Notes: generated by a model not told the origin, from the letters alone. A stretch of 64,000 nucleotides of DNA from Xiphophorus maculatus (GCF_002775205.1 NC_036459.1:6455466-6519465); one strand, 5' to 3'. Numbered from the stretch's first letter, positions 37,941 to 51,599 are shown. Numbers and translations are program-made.

Positions 37941-38734
37941 TTTATGTGTTTGTGAGCGTGTGTGCCATATGTGCTGAGACGCAGCCACACAGCGACTAAC
38001 TTTTTGCTGAAGAAGGCAGAGATGTAATCAGCGTAGGCAAGCGCTACAGTTAGCAAAGTCTGTTTATGCCCATCAGCCGAACACACAAATACACAATCCG
38101 CTTTGTGTACACTCATTTATATATACTCTTATCCTGTTTTTTTGTGCGTACACAAACACACAGTTAAGGAGCGCAGGGTTAATCAGACAAAGCTGTTACG
38201 GTACACAGAGAGCAGTTTGACAGATAAGAAACCCTTACACATCATCTCCTGCCTTTAGATGGCCTTTGTTGATCTGAAGGAAACTCTTTTGACAGTCACC
38301 TGTGTTTTTCTGAACTGGCCTCTGTCCCTTGGCTGTTTTGTTCCACAGCAAGCTCCCAGGACATGCAAAGACAGCAGATAGCATCCCACCCACGAACTCG
38401 TTTGGAGCCTCATGAGACTCAGTGATTTGCATTGTCTAACAGTCAGACATTATGTTGCACTACTGCATTAGATTACAGCCTTTGCCAAACTGATGTGGTG
38501 TTGTTTTTTGCATTTTTGCGGAACATCCAGTGACATGTTCAGTGTTTTCTGGAGCCCTGGAGAGTTTGTGTTGTAGTTGGTCATAATTATCTCTTTACAT
38601 TTACACCGCAACATTTCTAACCTTCTTACAATTTATCATCCGGGGAAAAGAAATGTGTGCTACTAGAAAAGGAAACCCTTCAAACGTCCACACAACAGAT
38701 TATTCTGACTGAATGTCTTTTTTCCTAATCCATA

Positions 38735-38930
38735 CAGGCTCAAAATTATTCATGCAGGCTCAAATATGCACAAACTCAGATTAATATTTTGGCAAATGAC
38801 CCTTCTTTTGACATAATTTTAATTTAAACTGGTTGGTTTTCTTGTACCACTCAGCCTCTAAGCACACTGCACTGAATGTTCAATACAATGGATTTTGGGG
38901 CCTTTCTGTTTGCTAAATGATAGCCTGATT
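38735..38930. mobile_element. Probable Tc1-like terminal relic
   Basis: ggctcaaaattattcatgc and gattaatattttggcaaat resemble the terminus of a third fish Tc1-like family. Downstream text to about 39420 is also repeat-like but too decayed to assign. Confidence 0.35.
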
Positions 38931-39559
38931 TATCAATGGTTTATCTAAACATCCAGGTGTTTCCAAGTTGTATCACTTAGACTGTGCATTTAAAGTGATA
39001 TTGTAGAACTATTAAAATAACTTGAAGGAAGTCATTCTTCTTTATTATTCCATCGACAAACAGGTTTGTTTCTTGCTTGCTTCTCTGTCAATGGGAACGT
39101 AAAACAGACTTAACTAAAGGACAGTGAGTTTCAGCACCTTCCATTTTATGACGGGGTTGAGCCTTGGTGGTCCCTGGGTTGTTTTTGGACATCTTAAGCC
39201 ATTTCATTTCATTTGAAGGTATTCATCATAATTTAGGTTTGATGGTTGAATAGTTGTCTATACAGGAAAATGATTACAAGAAGACATTAGTTAGGTTTCG
39301 TGTATATCTTTTGAATATTAATGTACAGTTATGACCCCATATGGATTAGGAAAGTCCACAATAATATTAGACTTGCACCCTAAACTCATTGAATTCTTTG
39401 AAATTGTTCAAATGAATCATTAAATCCACAAACTAAAATGATATCCACAATGTTTCGTAAACATTTGACTGAATCTGTACGTAAAATTCTAATTTTGCCT
39501 TTTGTTTCCAAGAAGCATTATTCTGTGGCATAAACCAAGCGCCATGTTCTATAATTTCT

Positions 39560-39830
39560 TATTCATCCATCAGCTTTGTTTTCCCCCTGCCAGCCTCGCT
39601 ATTTAAAACTTTTTGTGTCGGATCATGAGACGAGCCACGAACGGCCCATGCTTTTCTCACGTGCCCACGCTGTTCTCTCTTTCTGTGCCAGTCTTGTTTG
39701 GTGCTGGCTGACTCTCCCTGGACATATAAAAGAAAACCCTATTCAAGAGACGCGGCCCTGGCAGACAGCTCTGCGGGGGTTGGCACAGATGCCTAATAAC
39801 AAGCTGACTATTATGTATTTGTGACAGATG
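39560..39830. promoter_or_regulatory. Candidate conserved noncoding element
   Basis: A non-repetitive, GC-richer island (cgagccacgaacggcccatg, gacgcggccctggcagac) within AT-rich DNA. The 82-residue open frame across it lacks a recognisable domain. It could be regulatory or an unrecognised exon. Confidence 0.25.
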
Positions 39831-40052
39831 CAAGTTGTGGTGTTGGATGTTTTGCTGGAAAGTGATAGTAGGCCTGTGTCTGTGAGCAAAAGTTGTTGTG
39901 AAGACTTATGAAATGGCCTTTGTTGGGAATGTCTGTGATGTAGGTCAATGGAGTTCTCTACCCGCCCCCAACCCATTGGACTTTTTGACCTTTTTCCTTG
40001 TGAAAGACTTCTCGGAGAGCCACTGGCTTGCAGAGAACGGCAGCCTGGGTTA

Positions 40053-40089
40053 GTTGTGTGTGTGTGTGCGTGTGTTGGTGTGTGTGGAT
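40053..40089. repeat. Imperfect (GT)n microsatellite
   Basis: GT repeats interrupted by gc and tg variants. No gene is nearby. Confidence 0.7.
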
Positions 40090-41079
40090 TGTCTTGCTAA
40101 GAGACTGAATGATGTCACCACTCCCTACAGCACAATCAGCCCTGCTGATGTTTCCCGGCAGTGTCCATTGTCTCGCCTAGCTGCAACACTACACTGTTAT
40201 TGACCTCCATAGTCAGCACCAAGGTTTAAGATACACAGCAAACTGTATTTATCTCTTTATAACTACAGACAATTGGGAGTGAATATTAAAAGAGAGACTA
40301 TCCCTTAAATGGCACTGAGAGAGTTACTGTCCAGCTGGAATGCTCAAGTGTTACCAAGTTTTAACCATCTAACTGTTGATGCGAGGAAAATTTGGAGTTA
40401 GTTTTCCTTCATTATTCCATATTTTTGGTAAAATGCACCGAGCCACTGGAATTGAAATCACCCCAGAGCATGACAGTGAAATCCTTATCTTGCACGTTAT
40501 GGACATTGTAGCCAAACAACTTTATTTCATTTCAGACTTTTGTCCAGAAGGCATTTAATGTGGTTTGTCCTTATGGACACATGCAAATTCCAGCCTAGCT
40601 TGTAGGTGTTGATTTTAGAGCAGGAGCTTGTTTTTTGGTTGTAAATCTAATGTAAATGTGGTTTAGCTTTGGACATCAATGCTGGTGTTTGACTAGTTTA
40701 CGTTATAGTCTGTTGCCATGGTTAAGTAGCCAGCATGCTTAATACAGGCAGATAGCAAATAAAGTATTCATACAAGTGGCAGCTTATAGTTTTTACATTT
40801 ACTTAGTTACACTGATGTTTTGAAATAAATGTCCCCTTTGCTCCTACTTGAGTAGAAATGCATTTTGAAGTAGTTGCTAACCTTACTAAGTGATTGTTAA
40901 TTAGAGATGTTTTAAAAGAAAACGTGTTTATTCATTAAACATTTTCTATGTCTTGTCCTTAATTTTTTTCAGATACGGTGTTAGTAAATCTCCATAAAAT
41001 ATAGCAGCTGTTTATTATCCCCAGGAGATGAAAGTGCCGAAAAAAACCTAATCTGACATGATTTAAAAATCAAGTGGCT

Positions 41080-41460
41080 TTTCTCATCTCTCTCATTAGA
41101 TCCCTGAAGCGTTCATCGAGATGAGAGCAGCCAAGAGAACGCCTGAGGAGGTTTTCTGTCCCAGAATACGCCTGAAGTTTACCATCAAACCGCATTTACC
41201 ATCAACATGTTTTGCATAATCTGATTTATGAACCCCAACAGAGGGGCCGCTGTTGTGTTCTCAACAGCATGCATAAATCCGGTTTGCATATACGTGTGCA
41301 GTTTCTGCCAAGCCACTCTTCTGTACGTAATTAGTCTTGATGAACTGTGACACATTTTGCATGATACTGTGAAAGCCTTCGTGTCCTAAAGTTACATGAC
41401 ACACCATGTGACCTCTGTGCATGAAGCATAACATGACACAGTCTCAGAATGCAATAGCAT
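41080..41460. promoter_or_regulatory. Candidate conserved noncoding element
   Basis: High-complexity block with repeated POU/octamer-like pieces (tttgcataat, gtttgcatat, ttttgcatga) and acgtaattagtc. No transposon similarity noticed and no lasting open frame. Regulatory identity is inferred only. Confidence 0.3.
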
Positions 41461-42274
41461 TAATCTTTAGTCGGTCCTTCACAGGAGGCCAGAGTCTATT
41501 TTTCTCTGCTCTAGCAGTTTTGATTCCTGAACCAGAACTTCTTGATAAAACTCCCTCTTGATAAAACACTCTGGGCTACGTTGAATTGTCGCTGGATATT
41601 CGATCCCTGTAATCTCTGGGTATTTCAAAACTCCTGCAGTCTTTTACCATTTGCTCTCCCGCAAAGTTTCCCCTCTGGTGTACACAGTGGAACTTCTCGA
41701 AAGTGAGCATGTTTTATGGATGAATGTGGTAGGCCTGTGATGAGAAACTTACCAGAGACACTTTGTACAATAATCGTCTCCTCCCCCGGACAAAAAAAAC
41801 AAAAAACGTACTCAATCTTAACTAATTTGTTTACATTGAGAAACAAAGCAAATCCTTGGACTGATTTGTTTGCAAATGTACAGTTGGGATAAATTTCCAG
41901 GCATTGAGTTTTGCTAGTCGTCTAAAATCACAGCATTGGGTTTAGTCAATTCTACCTTCTAAGAATAACAACTGTACTAGAGCTCAAGCCTCCATAGAAA
42001 CAGTAATTTGCCCACTTTAGGATTCATGATATGGGACACACAGTGATCATTAGTATTTTTTAAGATCAGTGCTTCCAGATAAAGAGTAATCATTATCTGT
42101 CCTCATATCTGAGAACTACTTTAGAGATCTTTAGAGGTCTCTGTAGGCCTCTAAAGATGAGGTCCATGGAGGCATGTTTTTTGTAAACTACGGTGAACAA
42201 TGAACAAGCAACACACAACTGTGAATAAAATTTAGTTGTGATGCAATTAGAAGATTATTGTGATAGACAATTTT

Positions 42275-42350
42275 CTATTAAAATCAGTTCAATTCAGTTT
42301 AGTTATATGGTGTCAATTTGCAACATGTCATCTCAAGACACTTTACGAAA
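42275..42350. repeat. Short teleost repeat fragment ('atttatatagcgcc'-like)
   Basis: ttcaattcagtttagttatatggtgtc, in two adjoining stretches, then aacatgtcatctcaagac and actttacg match a very common fish repeat motif. Family uncertain. Confidence 0.5.
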
Positions 42351-43489
42351 AGAAAAAAAAGTAAATTGTCTTTCTTGAAGAAAACACCTTCTTATCAAGA
42401 CTCCATCCTCAAATGCTAGCATACTTCTAGGGTTGCCTCTGCAGCTATGCAGAGTTGACGTGAAATATGAAATAATATGGCTATGAAATAATACCAAGAA
42501 CTGGAGAACTGTGCTGGTTCTTTATATGAGGATCTTAGTCTTCAGTACTGGCTTGTGCACTTCATAAAGAAACTGCATCAACCCACAGCAATAATAAAAC
42601 CTGGCTAATTTTATGCCAAGATTCACTCTGACTGAAACCTTATGTGCACAACGCTTAGCTGTTGTATTTACACAAATTGTTTTATTTTCCGTAAGATGGA
42701 GGAAAGAAAAGAAAAAAGAAAAAGACAAGCACCAAAAACAATGAGCTCACGATGATTTTATCCTCCCACAGCTCCCAGGCTGCTGGTCGTCACTCCACCT
42801 CCCGCCTGCTTAGAAGCATCTGATGGGTTTATCTCTTATTTATAAGATTCTGAGGTCAACAGTAAAGAGCCACAAACACTCTTAACCCTTGCATAGCCAT
42901 CAGAAGACAATTGGAGTTATGTCTTTGACATAACTGATATGTCTTTCCATTCTAATTTGCTCACTGTATAGCGATGTCTTAATATGCTCACACAGAAAAT
43001 TCACAAAAAAACACTTAGGCTGATATATCATGTTTTCTTTCTGGAAATGAGTGTGTGTGAGCGAAGATGGGTGTGTTGGGAGGAGTCTTGATCGTGTTAT
43101 TTCCCCCATGCTGCTGCTTGGCTTCACCCCAGGGGCTCCTGTGGTCAATGACGCTAATAAATTTTGCAGAAATCACATCAAGGTGGCTCATGGCTTCATC
43201 GATTGCGTGAATGACATCATTCTCTTCTTCTTCTTCTTCTTCTCTCAGAATGCTTTGACCCTGACAATGGAAGCCAAATCACCGGGAGGATTCTTAACAG
43301 AGCAAAGAGATCTTCTTTCCTGTATCACGCTTGTTCATGTGTCGTTCTCCCTCGTACAACCGCGCTCCTGAGCATCCGCACCAGAAAATTTCCACATTAG
43401 TCGACCTGATGGAGGATGTACAGTCTTTGGGACAATTAGATTAGATAGCAGCATCCACATAGAAAAGCTTTTCTTTGAAACACCTTAGC

Positions 43490-43830
43490 TCTTATGCAAT
43501 TATGGCTGCAAGTCTTTTAGGACGTATCACCAGCTTCAACATTCTGGTTAAATGTTGAACCTCTGTGTCTGTCCCAAATCTGTGTAAAATAATTATTTCC
43601 GGCTTTGTTTCCGCAATCTTGAAATTCTTTAACAACGGTCCGAGTTGTGGAGGGGACAGTTAATGGTTGTCCTGCTGACAGATTCTCCAACTGGATTTGT
43701 GAATCTCTGCAACATCTCCAGAGATATAATTGGCCTCTCTTAATGCATGTCGAATGTTTTGGTGTCGCTCATGTTTGAAGTGTGGGATGTTCAAGGTTTG
43801 AGATGTTTTATAGCCTTACTCATTTAGTTA
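43490..43830 (-). mobile_element. Tc1-like transposase relic, antisense
   Basis: Starts with caattatggctgcaagtc (5' end). It then jumps to taatggttgtcctgctgac, agattctccaactgg, gtgaatctctgcaacatctcc and tgggatgttcaaggtttgag, which is the antisense of the DNA-binding half of a fish Tc1 transposase. Part of the catalytic region is deleted. Confidence 0.7.
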
Positions 43831-45004
43831 TGAAAAGGGGCAATTTTGTTGCAATGTTAGGCACGGCCAGCAAATGACATGTCTATTTTCAGCCATGTAA
43901 ATGCTATTTGTACATATGGATAGTTGCGTATGTTCCAGGGTATTTGAGAGACAGTTTATAAAGTTTTTAGGGATTTTCCTGCTGCCTGGAAAATTCTGTT
44001 TTAGTTTCTAATTCTTGAAAACTCTCAAACAAAACATGCACAACAGACTCAAAACAACAACAAAAAACCCACACATTTGTTTGGCCTTGGAAAGACAGAT
44101 GCACATTTGTAAAAAGCTAAATAAAGTGTGATTGTGTGTGTAATGAAAGCTTTCTGCTTGCGGTTTTACACAAGATTGTCCCAGCATTGCCACATTTCGC
44201 CTATGCCTGGTGGTTTGAGTGTGGCTGTTCCTGTGTCTGTGCTAATGTGAGCGAGTTCACAGCATTCGGTGACTCATCTGGACCAAGCACACCCTGTTCT
44301 CTTACATGAATCTCTGCTTCATCCTGTCTCCTAGCTCAGGAGAGAACATGAGAGGTTGTTTTTTTGGTACCTGTGTACCAGTGTTCTGCAGATACTAAAC
44401 GGTTTGACCAGAACACTCTTAAATATGACCTCACATTATTGTCATATAACCTTTTATATGGCCTAACTAGGCAGAGAAATAATGAAGACTCATGATTAGC
44501 TAAAACCTTAGACTCCAACCCTCAACTGATAATTAACATAAAATATGTTCATCTCTGGGACACATAATCCATTTCTATCTTGTACAATGATGGCTGAACA
44601 TTTCCACGTTCCTTGTATTTCCAAATAATTGTTTGGACAGATAATCATTGTACCTAATGATGTACCAGAAAATTTGCCTTATCTTGGATGATTTATTTAG
44701 ATTTTCCTATGATGTCACACAAGGAAGTTTTTAAAATGCAGCCATAGTAGTCAATGCAAATGTTGTGAATTGGCAGATGGTGGTACAAAAAGATAATGGG
44801 AATAAACTAGAACAGGTGTGGAACAGTAAGCAAATGTAGCAAAAATGCTTTTTGAATATCACACAGGAATTGACTTAAGTATATATTAAGGATATAGCAA
44901 AACAAACAAAAAAAAAAAAACAAACAGAAATCTGTAGCATGAGGTGTTCAGTGACCAGGAGGAAATATTGAGCTGTTTCTCAGTTTGTCCTTTTGTGTCC
45001 ACAG

Positions 45005-45245
45005 AAACTGACAGCGGTGGCTATAACTGGTCATAGTTGAAACATTAAATATCCTTTAAATCAAGGCTAAAAACTCACTTGTTTGGAGTTGCTATTACTT
45101 AATAACTGAAACCGTGATAAATATATATAACGTACATTTGCTTGATGATGGCTTTCAACAAGATGCGATGTTCATTGCTTGCTTCAGAATTGGGCATTGT
45201 GTCATGTTTTGTTATGTAAGGAACTTTGAATTGCCTTATTGCTGG
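45005..45245. mobile_element. Probable non-LTR retrotransposon 3' tail
   Basis: tttaaatcaaggctaaaaac, then gataaatatatataacgtac and ggaactttgaattgcctt resemble the 3' untranslated tails of LINE-type repeats in percomorph fish. No reverse transcriptase remains. Confidence 0.45.
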
Positions 45246-45249
45246 AAGA

Positions 45250-45610
45250 AAAAATCTTGACCTGATCCAAAATGCAGGAATAGTCAGAGGGTGTGGGAAA
45301 GACACTTGAATGAGGAAGCATAAAACTAACAGGAAGCCATAAAAGAACTCGAGAGACTCATACCGTAACATAACAATAGCAAAAAACCACTCGGGTGAGC
45401 GGCAGAGTGGAATAGGAGCTCCTCACTCCTATTTAAGTGTGGAGCTTAAATACTTCATCACTTACAATGGACAGGAGTCTGATTGGGAAATAGGGTGCAG
45501 CTGTGAGAGAAGGCATGACAGGCAGGCTGAGGGAAGGAGAATAATGAACATAGGAGGAGCTTGTGAAAGAAATAAACAACCAAGAATTAGACTCACACAC
45601 AAAAAAAAAA
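45250..45610. repeat. Degenerate LTR-like repeat
   Basis: Blocks such as gattgggaaatagggtgcag, gaaggagaataatgaacat and aggaggagcttgtgaaag have the same style as the bounded element at 55278-55659, but no clear termini or target duplications can be placed. Confidence 0.35.
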
Positions 45611-47099
45611 TTAAATGCAATAGACTAAGAAACTAAATACTAAGGAATGAACAGATATATACTAGGTTGAATGAAAATAAACAAGGAAATAATCAAAATA
45701 AAAACATAGAAGAACCCCAGGGTAGGCTACAACACAAATGGGATTGCTAATGGACTCGATGTGGTCACAGAAATTCATGCTCTTTTTTTGCTGTGTTTTC
45801 ATAAGAAAGAAAAAAAAAGGCGTTACTTGACACTGGCGCCACATGAGTCATGGAAATATTTGATGACAAAGGCGCCATCACTCTGGCAAGTGTCATGAAA
45901 TGTGAGGAATTCTTTTGTAGTCCTTTTACTTTGATTGAATTTGGCACTAGAACTACATAGTGTAGGTTATGAAAATATTAATTGCGGTCATTCAACTTGA
46001 GGAGATGGAAATCAAACCTTCTGGATAAGTGAGAATTTTTTTTTGTCATATCTGTCAAATGCAACAAAGCCACACGACCCCTCCTCTCAGTACCAGCTAG
46101 CTGTATGCCCTCCACATTGCAACAGTCAATATTTGTTTCTCTGGCCTACATTGCTTCTCATTTATTCACCTCCTGTCTTTTTAAATGTCTGACATATAAT
46201 TTGAAATGGATTTTGAATTCTGATTCTGACAGATGGAGATGGAAATCAAAGCCAGGGGACTTCATAGATACTTTAACAAAAGATGAATGAACATTGTTTA
46301 AACTGTATCCATAACATCAGCAAATTAAACTGGGAGGATTATCAGTTTCTATTCATGGGACATTCTAAGGAGTTAGACTTCTTCAAAGACTCCTCTGTAG
46401 TTGAATTACTTTCTGGACTGAATTTAGTTGAGCAAGTCCCCCAACATCTTGCTCATTTTTTTTTATTTTTCCTTTTCTATTTCCCCCTGTCCTTTGCTAA
46501 TTCAGATGCTGTATTTAAATTCCCATCCAAAGTAGGTCAGCACCTCCTCGGTTTCGTTGTGTTGCCCCATTCTCACCATTTCCTTCCATCCCACAATTTC
46601 ACTGCTCCATATGTAATCCCTATCTGCTTTACTCCGTTCAGTAAAGAAATGGCTTCAGATGAAACTCGGGTGCATTGATTCCTTACAATCCACTTCAAGC
46701 TAATTTCTTCTTTCCCTTTTGTGACTTCTATTTCATTTATTTAGATCTCTGCTTTGCTTTCATGATGTGCCGAGAACCAGTCCCCTTGTTTCTCCTGCTG
46801 GCTTTCCATCTTTTCTCCTTTTTTACCCGTCTTCTTGTGTTATCCATCACTGTCAGTGCACTCTTTACTGAAATTATAAATCAAAGTTGAGACTACATCT
46901 TTAAGGTAGTCCATATACAGCAGTCCAGGTAATCTGGTTAATGGCCTTTTTAATAAGTTCCTCTGTATTACTGAAGGATACCAGCAGGTAAAGGGATTGA
47001 AAGTTGGATAATGTCATTAAAATGAAATGGAGCATGCACATGCCTAGCACCACCTTAGCGTTAATGCAATACTGTCATATTTACTGTTAAATTTCAAGT

Positions 47100-47320
47100 A
47101 ATGGATTGCACTTACATTTGACTGCAAGAACAAGAAGTTCCATTTGTAGTTTTCCACAAACATCTGACAGAAAACGCCTCATCCCCATGATAAAACACGG
47201 TGATGGCATTGTCATGCTGTGGGCATGTCTTTCTCCTGCAGTGACAGGAAAGCTGTCCACTTATCATGGGAAAATGGGTGGAGCTAAACGTAGAGCATAA
47301 TAATTTGCTTCCTCACTGTA
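47100..47320 (+). mobile_element. Tc1-like transposase fragment, sense strand, first part
   Basis: The frame at 47187-47297 reads KHGDGIVMLWACLS then GKLSTYHGKMGGAK, diagnostic of the catalytic core of fish Tc1 transposases (parent consensus of the KHGGGSIMLWGCFS type). The copy is interrupted after 47300 and resumes at about 47690, so about 390 bases of other DNA lies between. Confidence 0.8.
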
Positions 47321-47689
47321 TTCAGATGATTTTTTGAAGTTCAAAACGTCGGCATGAACAAAGTAATATAGGTTTGTTTAAAACATCAAAAGTAGGAACA
47401 AACAAAAAACACATCTGTATTTGTCAAAGGAGAAAAATTATTTACAGTAAAAGTGGGTAGCTCCCTAGCTCATTAAAAAAAAAATTTAAATACTTTTTTG
47501 GTTACGTAAAGGACTTTGGTGTGAACACAATGATGGGTTGATATTGTTCCGATTTTGTACACTGAAGCTTTAATTCACTGCAGTTTGAAATGTTCAAAGC
47601 TGAAGCCTCGTTTACATCTTCTTGGTTGGTACATATTGTATCAAACTGTTTGTATTGTACGTGTATTTAAATCTTATGACTGAAATAAC

Positions 47690-48065
47690 CTGAAGTGAAC
47701 TGAACTGGAGGCTGGGGGTCGAGGTTCGCCTTCCAGCATTACAATGATTTAAACATACAGCCAGAGCTACAATGGAATGTTTTAGATATTAATGTGTTAG
47801 AATGACCCGGTCAAAGTCTAGACCTAAATCCAAGTCAGAATCTGTGACAAGACTTAAAAGCATATTTTCACAAACCCAATCCGTCCAATTTAACTGAGAT
47901 TGAGTTATTTGGCCAAGAACATGAAATAATTTCAGTTACTAGATGTGCAAAGTTGACAGAGGCATACCGTAGAGCTATTATACAAAGTTCTAATAAGCCA
48001 TATCAGAGTTTGTGGTTATAAAATGACAAAATATGAAAAAGCTCAATGAAGTAGTCACTGCATAT
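47690..48065 (+). mobile_element. Tc1-like transposase fragment, sense strand, second part
   Basis: gaggttcgccttccagcatt, aacatacagccagagctac, tcaaagtctagacctaaatcc and gttactagatgtgcaaag continue the transposase 3' half directly after the point reached at 47300. Frameshifts and stops make it a fossil. Confidence 0.8.
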
Positions 48066-48069
48066 TGAA

Positions 48070-50390
48070 CAGTTCTTTTGTTTTACACAATTTTACATTG
48101 CAACGATGAAGAATAACCTGTAGGTCTCCTCATAATATAAAAGTTTCTAGGTGTAGCAATGGGAACTAAACTTGCTGACGTACAAGCAAATATCACGAGG
48201 ACCAGAACAGAGAAGGATAACATGGAAGGTTTTTCCTGGTGGAAAAGATTTATGTTGATCTTATCCTGTTTTGTTCCTTTAACTGTTTGCCAACTGCACT
48301 ACAGTGGCTGTAAAACTGCATTTGATATCGTAAAAGATTCAATCCACCAAAAATACTTAGCACATCAACTCAGATTCTTGTGAAGCAGCACAATTTCTAA
48401 ACGGCTTTTCTCACTTTGAAGGCTAGTTTGTAAGCAGCAGAAGATTTTTGAGATATATCATCAGGTGTCATGTATAACATTTCAGTAATGACAATATTGG
48501 CTAACACAAACGCCATAAAGACATTAACAGACTTACTTCTCCATTACTGAGAACTCATAATAATTTGCTACGGTTAAAAAAAATAAAAAATCTATACTTG
48601 CATGATGTCATCATCTTCCCACAGACGACAATAAAATGTGATTTAGTTGCAGAGAACCTAGCTAAACAATGAGCAAACTGTGACATTTGTGGAGACCATT
48701 TGAATGCTTAAAATATTCAAACACATGAGCGTAAACGTACTCCACCAGTAAATTAGCATGTATTTGCACATCTCGTTCACTCATCTTGTTCCAGTTAAAG
48801 TCCCACTGGAAGGGATCAGAACATATAAAAACATAATAATAATAAAAAGTAAAAAAAAAACAAAAAAAACAATAATCCATTTTAATTACCAAGATCAAAC
48901 AGAAAATGCAGTCATGTGAAGGCGATGTGCAGACCTGCCGCAGAGTAACCATGGCAGTAGCTTCTTGCTGGCAGACAGACACCCAGTGGGAAACATCAGC
49001 TCTTCTATTATGTGTCTCTGTGTTGTTCTGTATAGTGTTTTATATCTCTATGGATGCCATCACAGTCTGTGGTGAAAAGGCGTACACCATGTTCCAAAGT
49101 AAATTTTAAAAAAAAGGGAAAGAAAAAAATCACAGATAAAATCTTTTGCGCACTTCAGAGTCAACAGCAAGTATCAATAAAGTAATAAAAATGTATTTAC
49201 TCCAAAGTGAACGCCGCACTTTTCCTCATGGGTGTCTTCCTGATGGTTGGTGCAAATTGCTGAGTTTCTTTAAGACGGCACACCAACAAAGCTAAGCCTT
49301 ATCTGTAACAAACACATGCTGTCGTTAAGTTCCTCCGTCTACTGTACCATATGGCAGGACTTCTTCAGCTGTCCATAATTTAAAGCTTTTAGCTAATGAA
49401 GGGTTCCAAGTTGTGTGTGGTGATGTGTGTATGAGTATCATCTTGCTCCTCTTGTTATATGATCCAAAAACAGCCTCGTATCATTTTGGACTTTAGCACA
49501 TTAGACCATCATATCAGAGTTATATACAATAATCGGAGAGACTGTACTTGTTTATTTCACTAAAACTAAATGAGTTTAAAATATCTGCTGTGATCTTATC
49601 TAAATTACAATTACAGCCAGACAGCAGGTTAATGATTGGGTTTTGGGTTTTTTTCCAGCATATTTCAAAGTTGAACTCTGACCACTTACTGCTGTAAATG
49701 CTTAATGAATAACTGATACAAATCTTGTGCTTGGGAATGAGTTAAATTTGATATGCACACTGTCGTAGCAGCAGCTTTTCTTGTTTTTTTTTTAAATATA
49801 AAAACAAGCAAAAGATTTTTATATGTAGTTTGTAGAACATGCGACTGCTTTCTCATCATTTTTATCAACCATTTGAAGCTATTTTCTTATTTATTCTTCT
49901 GTTTTAGTAGGGGATTACAAAGTAAAATCAAAATGGAATGCTTAGCAAAAATGTTCAGTCACATTTAATCCGTTTTCTGCCATCAAAGAGCTCCTTGGCC
50001 AATTACAATCACCTGACTCAGGATGTCAACTTTATTTCCCAGAGAGACATGCTGAGCAGTGCACTCAAACATGCACAAGAACTGTTCTTTGCAAAATGTG
50101 CAGTTTTGCCTCATGTCACACAGAATCCAAGCCAAGTCCAACCGAGAACAGTATGCTAATCTTCAAAGGACAGCTTTGTCTTGAACAAAGACGGGTATTT
50201 TACACTTCAGTAACTTGTTCCTGCTTTTGCTTCGCGCTGGATGGAAGGAAATACCCTCGTAAAGTCAGAGAACTGAGATTCTGGCTGGACGGGGGAACAA
50301 GTGACCCTCTTCCTGTAAGGTGATGACAGATTTAGTCTAGACTTCGGCTTAGTCTGGAAGGTGCATTTGCCAGTTACTGTGAAAAAAATG
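48070..50390. other. Intergenic, unassigned
   Basis: AT-rich; no gene recognised. An exon-like block at 50211-50314 (acceptor cttcag, donor gtaagg) is discussed under findings; I do not call it a gene. Confidence 0.4.
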
Positions 50391-50394
50391 TCCA

Positions 50395-50870
50395 CAGTTT
50401 TTAAACCTTTTCACATTGTTATAGTTTATTACACTGCTTTGCTTTTCAATATCACATAAAATTACATTATTTTAACGAAATTGATGCATTCCTTTATTTA
50501 TTTTGTTTGTTTTAAAGCTGAAAAAGCCCACTGGGTCACTGGATCCACCTTCCTCTATAATTAAACATGATCTAGATTTATTGGAAATTACCTGTGAACA
50601 TCAGTTCTCATGTTTTACAAAAGATTCCCATTTATTTATTTTTTGTCTTGCTGTTGCCTTTGAGTGGAACTACTTCATTGTAGCTCTGGTTCAGGCAGCT
50701 GGAAGGTGAGCCTCTGCCCTAGCCTCACGTGTTTTTCAGCCTTACAGGTTTTCTTCCAGGATCGCCATGTGTTAGGCTCCATCCATCTTCCTGTAAACTC
50801 TAACCAGATTGCTTGCGCCTTCTTCCAGATGTTTGCTATCCAAACATCCAAACATCCTTGTGTTGCCTGC
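50395..50870 (-). mobile_element. Tc1-like element relic, antisense
   Basis: Terminus-like text at 50400-50480 (aaccttttcacattg, atatcacataaaatt). Then 50665-50850 carries cattgtagctctggttcagg, ctggaaggtgagcctctgcc, taggctccatccatcttcc, the antisense of the transposase C-terminal half. The antisense frame at 50700-50800 reads GRWMEPNTWRSW ... LGQRLTFQ, a decayed version of the family motif. Confidence 0.7.
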
Positions 50871-51599
50871 AAAAATTATACTTGTCCTGTCAAAAGATTA
50901 TCTCAGATCTTTAACTACAGCAGAGACTTTTTCCAAATTCCATCTGTAACAAGCTCAAACACAAAAGCCAGCAAACCAAACGTAAGTACTGCTGAACTTG
51001 ATCACATGTACAAAATGACTGTTGTTATTGAGAATCTTTGACCTTTATTTTGCAATGGAGTTTGATGCATTGCATCATGTGGGTTAAAAAGATAAATGTG
51101 AACAAAAGAGATTGGTTAGACATTTAGATTCAAGGTAGCAAAACAGTTTAGGATTTTAAACCTGAACAAAGTTGTATAAATGCTTGTTTCCAACAAACTA
51201 CTAGAATAAACAACCTTTCTCTTCATCTCCCATTGGACAAAAACACTTTATAAACATCCAGTGGTGTTCAGAGATGTTCTGGTAATGCAATATCCAATAA
51301 CTGAAAGACATTAAAAAAAAGCAGAGTCTTGTCTCTTTTTGCTTTTACCTTGAGATGCCCTCAGTTCTTATTCATGAGCTGACAGGTAAACATTTACCTT
51401 ATTTAGCCTAACTTCACCTTTGCCCTTTGCTGCTCTGTTAGTTGGTTATTCTCCTGTACATGTCACATTTCATCCTGATTTTACTTTGTGGCTGTGCATG
51501 TGCTGTTTGGAGTTTGTCACCTTCACCTTTTTTCCATTAACTGATTTGAACACCAGTCCTTTTTATAAGACATATCTGATTATAATAGAATCCATTAAA

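Noticed and set aside
43208..43250. (TTC)n run as a splice tract for a coding exon
   Set aside because: The run ends in ctctcag and a short frame follows, but no donor-bounded exon or recognisable product results.
46283..46678. 131-codon plus-strand open frame
   Set aside because: Phe-rich low-complexity stretch from T-runs; no family resemblance.
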